From: Linum tenue
Lineage: Eukaryota > Streptophyta > Magnoliopsida > Malpighiales > Linaceae
NCBI GenBank assembly: GCA_946122785.1
Contig: CAMGYJ010000002.1
Span: forward strand, 25,766,492 to 25,830,491
Length of the DNA: 64,000 nucleotides
Direction: 5' to 3'
Shown: one piece after another, positions 34,724-45,127 of the stretch
Layout of the letters: the number at the start of each line of letters is the position of its first letter
How positions within the stretch are numbered: the first letter of the stretch is position 1
Program-made: the position numbers and the translations under genes
Notes under the pieces: model-generated
The model's input: only the letters and a program-made list of their open reading frames with translations
What the model was told of the DNA's origin: nothing
Databases searched by the model: none

Positions 34724-36100
34724 TCACTTGGTTTGAGGTATTTCAGATATGTTCCTAAGAAAGACCTTTTTCACAACTGCCCTTCTATCATGGTGTAATG
34801 AGTTGCCTTCCTTCTTAGCGCTTGGGCTTGGATCGCGTCCTCGGGGACGACATCTCTTTGTAAGTAAGTAATCAATCAGTGGTGAGAGCCAATCGCGGTC
34901 CTCCCCTTCAACGATCATTACGTCATAGTTAGAAGATGCTTCCTTTATAACGGTTATTTGGCGGTCTCCGTCGAAATCCATTGCAGTTGCCAATTTTGAT
35001 CAGGCATCCGCGTGATGATTGTCTTCCCTCCTAATGTGTTCTATCCTCCATGTTTCTAGTTGAGATAGCATGCCCCTAACCTTCGTTGACAACTTAGCGA
35101 GCGCTTCCTCCTGTACTTCGTAGTTTTGCAGCACTTGATTGTCTACTAGAAGGGAAGTATCTGTAAATGCGAGGCGCCCAAGTTGGTAGCAATTCGGAGG
35201 CCGCTGAGGAGCGCTTCATATTCTGGTTTTTAGCTCATGAAATCTTAACAAGATTTCATATACAACTAGACCTGGCAAATTACAACCCGACCCGTTGACC
35301 CGACCCGAAACCGCCCAAAAACTAGAAATTATTGTAACCCAAAATCCGAATGACCCGAACCCGATAACCCATGATTTTTTGGGTCGGGTTTTTTGGGTTA
35401 GAGGGTCGACCCGTTAGACCCGTTCAATTTAATATATTACTCACAAAATATGATAAAATCACTCATAAATTGGTGAGATGTTTAAAAAAAATCACAAGGA
35501 TTTGAATGACATGTTTGGAGTTTAAAGATAATCAAATATCATGTGTTTCTTGTAGTAGTATTGCTCTTGTGATTGTTTTTTGACGATTTGCGCAATTTAT
35601 ATTTCATTTCATTAGCGTGGGAGGATTTGAGAATATGTTAATTGACATGTGTTAGGTAAACTATTGGCATGCATATGTGAAAATTTGTGTTCTTTAAGAA
35701 AATATGAAGCATGTTTGATATTGTTTCTGAACACGCTCATAACCCGAAATGACCTGTAACCCGACCCGAAATCGAATGGGTTGGGTCGTATTTAACCCGA
35801 AATAACCCAACCAAACATAACCCGACCCGTAACCGAAGTTCCCAACCCGAAATTACTCAACCCTACCCAATTGCCAGGTCTATATACAACACCTTTTGGC
35901 GTTTCGATAACAATTCCTGCTCCCGCTCCTCCTTTTACAGCGGCTCCGTCGACAAAAAGGCGCCACACTTCTTTTCTTCCTTCTGGCTTTACGGCCTCCA
36001 AGCTAAAACCTTTTGTGATGAAGTCTGCCAGCACTTGCCCCTTGATTGAGCGGCGCGGTGCATTGATATGATCCCAAATTGCCCACCATTCACGTCGAAA
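34724..36100 (-). pseudogene. Tat-type RNase H region, interrupted by a hAT MITE
   Basis: Upstream half (36100-35883): INAPRRSIKGQVLADF, then VWRLFVDGAAVKGGAGAGIV, the RNase H beta-strand with its first catalytic Asp. Downstream half (35266-34724): LGRLAFTDTSLLVDNQVLQ, then RREDNHHADA, carrying further acidic residues, and the linker toward integrase (DRDWLSPLIDYLL). A 616-bp MITE sits between the halves with an 8-bp target duplication. Additional stops occur. Confidence 0.8.
35267..35882 (+). mobile_element. Non-autonomous hAT element (MITE)
   Basis: Terminal inverted repeats TAGACCTGGCAA (left) and TTGCCAGGTCTA (right). A perfect 8-bp duplication TATACAAC occurs at 35259-35266 and 35883-35890. 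The subterminal regions are dense in CCCGACCCG/CGGGTCGGG words. TAGACCTGGCAA ends and 8-bp duplications are typical of plant hAT relatives. No transposase is encoded. Confidence 0.93.
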
Positions 36101-36105
36101 TTACT

Positions 36106-36940
36106 TGACAAAGAAGCTATCAAAGTTGGGAAGAAGAAAGGCAGAATTTTGCTAAGTCAAAATCCGTGTTCAGGGTACATACTTTGGCGGCATGGTTCTC
36201 TCAATTGGCTTGGTGAAAATTCATGTTTAAGGGTTTGTTTTGCAGATAAAGATTCCATCTTTCCAATGGTAAGCTTTTTAGATCCATAAGATGTCATTAA
36301 GGTTGTTTTCCAAGGCCTCAAAGTTGATACCTCAAAACTGGAAAACTGCCAGAAAATGACTAAGGCAGAAAATTGTTTTGTGAAGCCTACTTTGGAGCTC
36401 AATTCAAGGAGCATGGATGGGATTCAAGTCAAAAGGCTTCCAAAACATGAAACTAGGTATGTTTGTGAACAAAGGGAAGGAATTGGATGAAGAATTGGAG
36501 TTCGGGAAGGCCTCGAACGAAAGGCGTGAAGCTAGTACGAAAGCTGCCTTTTAACTGTTTTGCTGGCAGCTTACTTGTGCGCCAAGAAAGGAAGTTTGTG
36601 GCCGAGTTTTGTGCTGTTTTTAGAGTTTGTTTTTACCTTAATTGTTTCCTAGTTACATTAGGCTTGTATTAGGTTTTATTGGCTATAAATAGCCTTCTAT
36701 TTTCGTTGTAAAGACAAAGTTGATTAATCGAAAAGAAACCGTTTGGTTTGTTCAAATTTGCGAACTTGTTTTGGGTTTGGTGGATTCAAAACTTGCTGAG
36801 CTTGTGTATCGATTGAATAGTCACTTCAATCGTGGTCGAGCAACTACCATTATATCAATCGTGCGTTCGCCAGGTGTGGATCGTCCTTTTGGTTCCGTTT
36901 TATCAAGTTCGTATTAAGAACGCTTTGTTCTTGATTCGAG
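36106..36940 (+). mobile_element. LTR-like sequence of unclassified retrotransposon
   Basis: Non-coding. It contains GGCTATAAATAGCC at about 36681-36694, followed by a leader-like region, and later repeated TCAATCG/GATTCG words. It lies between the truncated Tat element and the truncated LTR of the Athila-like element. No matching second copy or clear TG…CA ends were found, so identity as a solo or partial LTR is inferred. Confidence 0.4.
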
Positions 36941-37496
36941 CTCAATCGATTCGATAAAACCCAGCTCCAAGATAGCTTCTAGGATGTGTTCTTCGTACTT
37001 TCTCTCTCTAGGGCTCTGTTTTTGCTCTCAAAATCCGATCCCCCCACTTTTGGCTCGAAATTGGCTAAAAAACCAGAGTTTCCCGACTCACACGGGCAGG
37101 CCACACGGCCGTGTGGCTCACCCAATTGGCCGTGTGAGTCAAAACGCAGCGTACCATTAAGTTCGATCTTCAGCCATCTCACACGGCCAGGGTTGCACGG
37201 CCGTGTGATTTCCTGGGTTGCCCGTGTTTGCTCTCGGCGAAAGTCACACGGCCACAATTGCACTTTTCACGGCCGTGTGATGCCCCGGTCTGCCCGTGCG
37301 GCTTCCTTGGCACCTCGCCACGCGTCCGATCTTCGTCCAATCGACCCTAGACTCGCTCCCAAGCCTCCATTCACGTACTAGGACCTGAAATATCACAAAC
37401 AAGCACAACCTAGCGTGAAATCGGCCTAAAACACGAGAATCAACACCTCAAACGGTGTAAGAACGGGGTAAAAACATGTGTAATAACGGTCTATCA
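36941..37496 (-). repeat. 3' LTR, truncated
   Basis: Starts (minus strand) TGATAGACCGTTATTACACATG directly after the polypurine tract. It matches 43612-44159 closely but ends at about 36941, lacking some 800 bp present in the 5' LTR. Confidence 0.85.
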
Positions 37497-37512
37497 AACT
37501 CCCCCACACTTA
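37497..37512 (-). promoter_or_regulatory. Polypurine tract
   Basis: Minus strand TAAGTGTGGGGGAGTT abuts the LTR start TGATAG. The first element has the matching TAAGAGTGGGGGAATT at 2622-2637. Confidence 0.8.
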
Positions 37513-39440
37513 ACCGTTTGCTTGTCCCCAAGCAAACCAAGTCAGACACAGGTAAGCTTACATATTTCAATCAACCAACATTGGGGACAAGTCATAAAGG
37601 CACAGAACACGTGAATCGTACTGGTTTTCAAACATCAATACATGAACAACCTCAATAGCAACCTGGACAACCACCACAAAGGACATTCGAGTGCAGCAAA
37701 TCGAGTAAAGGAAGAGTCTCCCTTCTGTTCACCAGCACAACCTAGACTTGACTCAACCACTTACTCAAATCAGTCCACTCATGCATCCAACTCAAGACAT
37801 CAGAATAGAGACCGAGCAATCTAGGTCCTCACCGGGGTACAAGAGTATAAGAATATGAAAATGAATCACTCACTCTCGACCAGTGGGGTCAGGACAATTT
37901 GATGCGAAAAATGCGCATGCTATTTCTCTCAATCCCTAACATCTCTTCACCATGATGGCAGCCTCTAAATGCTAGAGTTCACATATGGGGTGTCACCACT
38001 AACTAATCAGGAGGTCTTAGACACAGGTTCAAATGACTGGCTAGGGTCTTGGACATGGGGAAAAGGCCTTTTAGTGGTGGAAGTATTCATAGCACAAGGT
38101 TCCACATTTCCAAACCACACAATCACAGTCAAACAAACCGGTATTTCTTTCTGCTATTCTGCATTACTCAATATCTCAAGAGCACAAAGCGAAGGAGGTA
38201 TAAATCAGCATTTCCAAGCCAGACTGCTAAGAAACACTACTTACTACTGGGCATTATTCAGATTTTTGGTAGTGGCTCTCTTTTGCTTTCAATTTTTTCT
38301 TTGTTTTTCTTTCATTTTTCTTTTCATTTCTTAAGAGAGCCACCACTTCTGCACATATGTCAAACACCTGCCCAACTTTTAAGCACTACCTCCAACACTC
38401 ACATAACTTTAGCAGAAACAGCAGAGAATATGTAAAAACCACTCTGTGGAACCTTCTAAAAGATGCAAAAGGGTGATTTTTTCATTATAGACCAAAAGAA
38501 AGGATAACACACGGCTCAAAGGGGCTGACTAGGGATATGACACATCAGGACAGTCAGTTTTGGGCGTGGGCTAATCCTATGCCCCCATCATCTTAGCTAG
38601 TGACAACGTGAATGCTACACATCATGGAAGAGGGATCTATCGCACAAGAAAGAAACGAGCAGGCTCAAATCTCACATGGCTACCTATATGCTCTATCTCA
38701 CATTCTGATACCCTGAACTAGATGCATAAACGACTGTCAAGAACAAGTGATCAAATCAAGTCACAGTTGGCAAGCAAACAGTTGAAAAACTGAACCCCTA
38801 CATCGTTCTACTGCACATCTCAGTCCTCATCATAGGTTGTCCTAGTCAAACAAGTTGTCATGCATCAATCCGAAAACCATTCAATTCATCATCAAAACAC
38901 AGTGCCAATATGATCAAACAGCAGTACTTGGAGCCCTCAAATCGTAAGATTCGGACAGCGGACTAGGCTCCAAGCACCCAAATATATCCAACCGATACAA
39001 AGCACCCCCCCACACTTAAGCACGACATTGCCCTCAATGGAGTAGAGGGAGAGAGAAGGGGAACGATGTTACCGGATTGAAACACTGCTGGGGGACTGGA
39101 AGTGGACCAGTCAGCGAGAAACAACGGGAAGATGGACAGTTCTGACGAATCGAACACCAAGAACACACTAGCACACTGTGCGTTAGGGATAAGTGTTAGC
39201 CCAGACGGCTACAACAAAACAAACCACAAAAGAAAAAACAAAAAACAAACGAGACTAAGTTCAAGCTCCTCACACATGGAGCAAACACCAAAGTCTAAAA
39301 CGAAAAACAAAACACACTGAGATGGGCACGAGTACAGCCTACTCGTCGCCAAGATCATCCAAGTCGATGTCGGCCATGAAGGCGTCATCATGAGCAGCTC
39401 CATCACACCATCATCACCGTCAGCTGGGGCATGGGAAGTC
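37513..39440 (-). other. Non-coding 3' internal region of the Athila-like element
   Basis: Corresponds to 816-2620 in the first element. No protein-like ORF. The Athila-type end motif (EALVGRQP, minus strand, about 39886-39863) lies upstream of this region in element orientation. Confidence 0.6.
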
Positions 39441-39454
39441 CGTGTCAAGAGCAC

Positions 39455-39735
39455 TTTTGCCCGTGTAGGCCGACACGGCCAGGCCAAGGAAATCCACACG
39501 GCCGTGCAAATTTGCACTTTTGGCCGTGCGGAATTTGCCGAGGGCTCGCACGGCCAGAGGATAAAATCTGCACGACCGTGCGTGAATTTGTGTTGCCCAT
39601 GTCGGCCACACGGCCAGGCCAGACCAATCCACACGGCCGTGCAAATTTGCAATTTTGGCCGTGCGAAAATTGCCAAGAGCTTACACGGCTAGAGGATAAA
39701 ATCCACACGGCCGTGGAAGTTTATGGCCTGGCCGT
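39455..39735 (-). repeat. Direct duplication of about 130 bp built of CACGGCCGTG-type palindromes
   Basis: Two units, about 39465-39590 and 39600-39725, share in order GGCCGACACGGCCAGGCCA-like sequence, CCACACGGCCGTGCAAATTTGCA, TTTTGGCCGTGCG, GAGGATAAAATC and an ACGGCCGTG ending. The palindromic words match those in the LTRs of the same element, although this is internal sequence. Confidence 0.85.
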
Positions 39736-39923
39736 GTGAGGTGCTGGGGCCCCGAATTCAACCTGTTTTCACTCAAAAACAACATTTGACTCTGGATCAA
39801 CACCTCAAGACTAAAAAAAACACAAAAACAAAAGGAAAAAAGTAAGAAAATGCAAACCTCGATGGGGTTGCCTCCCCACAAGCGCTTCTTTACCGTCTTT
39901 TAGCTGGACGCCAGTATGGATGC

Positions 39924-40700
39924 TCAGGAAAGTGTAGGATCAGGTGCCTTCAAGAGCGGATCCACATCGCTCTTGAGGTACAGCTTCAAGTGGTGGCCAT
40001 GCACGCGACGAATGTGGCCACCAGCATTCGCCAGCTCGACTTGGCCATCCGGCAAGATGCAAGCGAGTGAATACTCGGATGGCCAAGGTGGGGGCGGGAC
40101 CAGCTCATAGTGGTCTCCGGCTTTCTTTCGAGCAGGCTTAGCTGCCTGCACTTTTGGCCGCCACTCCTCCTTGATCTGTACTTTTGGTGATGGAGTGGTC
40201 AGGAGTGGCGACGAAGGTGTGGGAGGCGGGTCCTGCAAAATAGGCCACACAGAAGGATACACGACAGACTCGTGCTCCTGGTGAGATACAACATGCAGAG
40301 GTGACGAAGCAGGTAAAGTATTAGCAATTGAAAACGTTATTCGCTCCTCGCCATCCCTCAAAACTAAGGTCTCATCATGCACATCTATGAGAGCCTTGGC
40401 GGTGGCCAGGAAAGGCCTTCCCAGTATAAGGGGCACTTCTGTGTCCTCATTGATGTCCAGGACAACAAAATCCACAGGATAATTGAATTTGCCAACCTTA
40501 ACCAGAAGGTCTTCCACTATGCCCCTAGGATGCACTACAGATCTGTCAGCTAATTGAAGGGTCATCCTAGTAGCGGGGTTCACCTAGGCCTAGTTTCTTG
40601 AACAATTTATACGACATAACATTGATACTAGCACCTAAATCCGCCAAGGACTTCTCTACATGCAATTTATCAATAGAGCACGGGATAGTAAAACTACCTG
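39924..40700 (-). pseudogene. Athila-like protease fused to an integrase C-terminal remnant
   Basis: The protease starts ADLGASINVMSYKLFKKLGLG (about 40655-40600). It shifts frame near 40575 and continues MTLQLADRSVVHPRGIVEDL to PLILGRPFLATAKALIDV. After a Pro/Ser-rich linker the same 219-codon frame ends ELANAGGHIRRVHGHHLKLY, which resembles the last conserved residues of Athila integrase. RT, RNase H and the integrase core have been cut out cleanly enough to leave an open fusion. Stop at 39924. Confidence 0.75.
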
Positions 40701-42678
40701 GGTCCTTCTTCTTCTGCGGAAGCTTGTTCTGCAGAATAGCCGAGCACTCCTCGCTGAGCTCCACAGTGGCCAGCTCACTCAGCTTCTGCTTCTTCGAAAG
40801 AAGCTCTTTCAGAAACTTCGCATACTTAGGCATTTGCGATAGTGCCTCCAGGAAGGGCACTTGGACATTCAGCTTCTTAAGCATGGCCATGAAGTTTTCG
40901 AACTCTGCCTCCAGCCTGTCTCTTTGCAACCGAGTAGGGAAGGGGAGTTTCGGGATATACTCCTTCACTACCGGTTGCGGCTTAGGTGCAGGCACCTCAA
41001 CCTCCTTCTCTGCCTCTTCTTCAACCGCTGGAGATGCTAAGACAGGGGTCTCTCTCTCTTGTTCTCGAGCAGGTGTATCAACAGTCATCTTGCCACTCCT
41101 GGTCATGATGGCATTGCAGTGCTCATTCGGGGTCTGCGGATGAGGGATGGTCTGCCCGGGTAGAGTACCAGGAGCCCTTTGAGCCACTGCCTGAGCCACG
41201 CTCCCCAGCTGGGTCTGGATATCCTGCAAGACAGCCTGTGTGTTCCTCTGACCAGCTTCAAGAGCCAGGAATTTACCCGAGGCCTTTTCCATGAACTGCT
41301 CAATAGTGTTGAATTTCTGAGCACTAGAACTGGCGAGAGAACCCACCAAGTCCCGCAGTTCAGCCATCTGATCATTCTGCACTGGGGCAGCAGGGGCTGC
41401 ACCTGGCTGCTGGAAAGGTCGCGGCTGTGATTGAGCAGCATGCCCTGGCATGGGCTGGTAGAGAGACTGTTGCTGCTGCTGGAATTGCCCCTGTCTGGGC
41501 TGATATGGTGGCCTCTGGAAACCCGGTGGTCCCTGGTGGTCTGGAATTTGCCCCAACCTAGGAGAAGTTAGGATGCTGGCGCCACCCCTCATTGTAAGTG
41601 TTACTGTAGGGGTCATTGCGCCTGACGTTATTGATGAAGTTCACCTGCTCCTGGGGTGTGGTTGATTCCTTCATCGCCTGGCAGTCTTCCACCGTGTGAT
41701 GGGTGCTCTCGCACCAGTGGCAGAGCATCGCCTGCGGCTGTCCTGTACCTGCAATCAAACCAGAACGATCGATAGCTGAAACCAGCTTCGATACCACCTG
41801 CACCAAATCAGATGACTGGGTGCCCACAGCATGCACACCCCGTCCTGGTGCTCGTCTCGACCTCCTGGCGGTGCCCCAATCGTACCCGTTCTCCGCCATC
41901 TCCTCAAAGAGTTGATTCAGCTGTGGCGGGGTTTTGGTCAGCATGTTCCCGCCACAAACCGAGTCAATCAGCTGCTTGTCCTCCGGGAAGAGGGCGTGAT
42001 AGAAGTGCCCACCTTGAAGCATCATTGAAACCATGATTGGGACACCTGAGGAAAGACTGGTGTATCTCTCCCAAGCATCCCTGATGGTCTCATCCTCATC
42101 CTGAGCAAAATGGGTGATTTGCTTCTGCAGGTCAGCTGTCTTGGATGGAGGATGGTAGCGGGTGAGGAACTTGTCCGCCAGGTTGGCGAACGTGGTGATG
42201 GAGCCCGGAGGTCGAGTGTCTAGCCACTCCTTGGCTTGCCCCTCCAGAGTGAATGGGAAGTACCTCAGCTGGATGGCGTCTGCTGTACCCCATTGATCTT
42301 GATTCCATCGATGAGCTCGTGGAATCGCCTGAGATGTGATCGGGGGCACTCCCCTCCTTACCACGGAACACCACTGAACCGCGCAGCATGGTGATTACTG
42401 AGGTGCTCACCTCAAAATTGTTGGCTGGGACATGAGGGTGTTGAATGGGTGACCTCATATCCGCAGCTCTAGCGGTCCAGTAGGATCCCATGGTCTGCTC
42501 CTCTGGTTGATCACATCATGGTTCTGTGGATCAGCCATCTCTTCTTCTTCTTCGATCTGCAGCTGTGAAGCGCCTCCTCCGCAGCCAGTCGCGCCTTTAG
42601 AGCCCGCTTGAAGTTCCTGCAGGTTCGTTCAAGCTCCTGGTCTAATGGTAGTAGATCTCCCGACTGGCTACGGGTCAT
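40567..42678 (-). pseudogene. Athila-like gag with zinc knuckle, frameshifted
   Basis: Start codon at 42678 (MTRSQSGDLLPLDQELERTC). At least three frame changes follow (about 42590, 42350 and 41570). The capsid region reads LRYFPFTLEGQAKEWLDTRP, then FANLADKFLTRYHPPSKTADL, the retrotransposon gag domain. The zinc knuckle is CHWCESTHHTVEDC (CX2CX4HX4C, about 41700). A Gln/Pro-rich segment and LPFPTRLQRDRLEAEFENFMAML lead into the protease. Gag would form virus-like particles in the cytoplasm. Confidence 0.85.
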
Positions 42679-42794
42679 GCACTACCTGCACACAATCAGC
42701 AGAAGCAACCCGTGAAGGCACACAGGTGGAAGAGAAAAATGCAATAAAGAAAAGCTAGAGTAAAAATTCTCACGTTTCCCAATAACCTAGAGGT

Positions 42795-42810
42795 CCCGGC
42801 AACGGCGCCA
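42795..42810 (-). promoter_or_regulatory. Primer binding site, tRNA-Asp
   Basis: Minus strand TGGCGCCGTTGCCGGG, six bases after the LTR end, is complementary to the 3' end of plant tRNA-Asp(GTC), which ends CCCGGCAACGGCGCCA. The same site occurs at 63951-63968. Confidence 0.88.
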
Positions 42811-42816
42811 AAAACT

Positions 42817-44159
42817 TGACACGCCAAAACACAACACCAAACTGCGACCAAGTGTAATCGCAGTCCGGGAATGCAGTAACAGGCAAGTTCTATTATCAAC
42901 CCGGGGTCTAGATCTACTGCTTACTCCGTGATTGTTTATTATCTAGCCAACTAATTCGATTGATTGTTGTTTAAAGCAAAAGCAGTAAGAAAGCAGAAAT
43001 ATTCGGTTTTCTCAAAGCAGGTAAGAGTCACTCGGGAATGAGTCCCCCTAGCCCTTAGTTAGGTTCAATTGTAATTCCCTGGGTTGATTTACTGTTGATT
43101 AGACTGCGGAAGATCCGACAGTAGCTTGGAATCTCTTAAGCTGACCAAGCCCTCTCAGTCTAACTACCCGGCAGACGACTAGTCTTCACCGGGATAGAAA
43201 GCTGAAGCAATAAGCACAGAACTCCACTACTGGAATTGAATTCCAGTACAAAGCAGTAAACTGGCTAACTCTCGTATAGCCAATCTCCTACTATCGAATG
43301 AAGAGGCTCTAACAACCTAATCAGATTCTATCTATCTCAGGTTGCAGCAGAAATCGAGAAAAGCTGATCAGACTTCAATCAATTCAATAAACATGCATCA
43401 TTCGATTAAAATCAAACAGTATAATCATCCAAGTCATTACAATCAAATCCCTAACACAGGAACTAGGGTTCTTCATACCCAAGTGAGAAAGGGTTCTACT
43501 CCATAGAGAGAGAGAAGAAAACAGTAATCGGAGTAGTCATACTCATAATGATGAGGAAAATCTGCTCCGGGATGATGATTTCCACTCCTATGACGATCTC
43601 CAAGCTCGATTTGACGAAACCCAGCTCCAAGATAGCTTCTAGGATGTGTTCTTCGTACTTTCTCTCTCTAGGGCTCTGTTTTTGCTCTGAAAATCCGATT
43701 TTTCCCCTTTTGGCTCGAAATTGGCTGAAAAACCAGAATTTTCCGACTCACACGGGCAGGCCACACGGCCGTGTGGCTCACCCAATTGCCCGTGTGAGTC
43801 AAAACGCGCCGTATCAATTAGGTCGATCTTCAGCCATCCCACACGGCCAGGGTCGCACGACCGTGTGGATTTCCTGGGATGCCCGTGTTTGCTCTCTGCA
43901 AAAATCACACGGCCACAAGTGCAACGTGCACGGCCGTGTGATGTCCCGGGCTGCCCGTGCGGCTTCCTTGAAACCTCGCCACGCGCCCGATCTTCGTCCA
44001 ATCGACTTCAAACTCGCTCCCAAGCCTCCATTCACGTACTAGGACCTGAAATATCACAAACAAGCACAACTTAGCGTGAAATCGGCCTAAAACACGAGAA
44101 TCAACACCTCAAACGGTGTAAGAACAGGGGTAAAAACATGTGTAAATAACGGTCTATCA
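42817..44159 (-). repeat. 5' LTR of Athila-like element (1343 bp)
   Basis: Minus strand TGATAGACCGTTATTTACAC…GGCGTGTCA. Contains the CACGGCCGTGTG palindrome cluster at 43745-43960 and shares most of its length with 62401-63944 and 2638-4029. Confidence 0.9.
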
Positions 44160-44858
44160 CACCCCTTGATGGGACTCTAATGAACAGTATTGGGGAAACT
44201 TCTCTTATAATAATCAATGCAGTCAAAATCGCGTTTCAAAACTAAAAAACTTACGATTTTACGCTTCTAGGTCACCAAAATGCTTTCGTTTCCAAATAAA
44301 ATCTTTAGTGTGTAGAATCAGACTAAATTGCATTTTAAAGCTTAAAAGCTTACGCTTTTACGCTTCTAACTCAACAAAACGCTTTATTTTTTTACGCTTT
44401 TAGTTCACTAAATTTCTATTCTTTTCATGAAATTAATTATAAAAAGTATATTATAAAGGTAACTCATCAACAATATGATATATTTGATATTAAAAGATAC
44501 ATAGCAGGTCTTAGATGCATTCTCAGCTTCAATAGAGTAATCTAGTTGAAGAGTTCCCAAATTCATTAGCATAGAGGGGGCGGCGGCTTATTGAATTATT
44601 GTTAATAACTTAATATCTATGTTTATGAACTTATTGTTAAGATGCTATAAGTTGTTCTACATTAAACATGAATTACATGTATTTATTAACTTATCTAAAT
44701 TATGTGCGCTCATATTTTACATAGTATATGTCGTACTTAACAGATTTTTAGCTATTATACACTATGCGTAAAAAAAACTTACATTTTTATGCTTTGATTC
44801 TACGTTTTACAATTTTACCTCTTTTCGCTTTTAGGTAGAATCGCGCTTTTAACTGCAT

Positions 44859-44912
<54 letters not shown>

Positions 44913-45127
44913 TGGAGTTTAATTTGGTTTTCTTGAACTGTGTATAAATTATCCTTTTTCTACTATCATTTGATTAAAATATATACCTGCATGGATTTTG
45001 TTGTGTTTGGTTATTTAAGCTCTGGTAATGAGAATCCTAGGAGGATGCAAGTTCTCAATTGATACTTTTTCTATTTATTTCTGCAGTTCTCAATTCGTAT
45101 AGACTGTGACCTTGCTACCTTAAGAAA
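44160..45127. other. AT-rich intergenic DNA with TAA microsatellite
   Basis: No coding potential. Recurrent CTTACG(C/A)TTTTACGCTTCTA words occur at 44250-44400 and 44790-44850, suggesting an old repeat. A (TAA)n array lies at about 44859-44911. Confidence 0.6.
44859..44911. repeat. (TAA)n microsatellite
   Basis: About 17 uninterrupted TAA units. Confidence 0.95.

Larger units (their letters stand above)
29201..36105 (-). mobile_element. 5'-truncated Tat-type Ty3/gypsy element with antisense extra ORF
   Basis: In element orientation (minus strand): end of the RT/RNase H connection (36100), RNase H, integrase ending at about 33655, a minisatellite, a long ORF on the opposite strand (30379-33006) and a 3' LTR (29772-29201). 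Extra ORFs oriented against pol between integrase and the 3' LTR are known from Tat elements such as Grande. The RNase H sequence style (LFVDGAAVKGGAGAGIVI; DNHHADA) is that of the Tat polyprotein. The 5' LTR, gag, protease and RT are missing; the sequence changes abruptly at about 36105. Confidence 0.78.
36941..44159 (-). mobile_element. Gag-only Athila-like element (TR-GAG) with 3'-truncated LTR
   Basis: In element orientation: a complete 5' LTR (44159-42817), a tRNA-Asp primer site, gag with zinc knuckle, protease, a directly attached integrase C-terminal remnant, a non-coding region with palindromic repeats, a polypurine tract (37512-37497) and a 3' LTR cut at about 36941. The coding part spans only 42678-39924, with several frame breaks. 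RT, RNase H and the integrase core are absent. It could only have moved using the enzymes of autonomous Athila elements. Confidence 0.9.

Noticed and set aside
39209..39739. Several ORFs of 74-155 codons on both strands
   Set aside because: Same explanation: a duplicated palindromic block in non-coding sequence of the element.
43639..44074. Long overlapping ORFs on both strands of the Athila-like LTR
   Set aside because: Openness comes from the GC-rich palindromic array (GGCCGTGTG), which is free of stops on both strands; no homologous protein is known to me, and frames differ between LTR copies.
45047..45096. Repeat AGTTCTCAATT near the LINE 5' end as a target-site duplication
   Set aside because: Both copies lie upstream of the LINE; no matching sequence follows the poly(A) tail.
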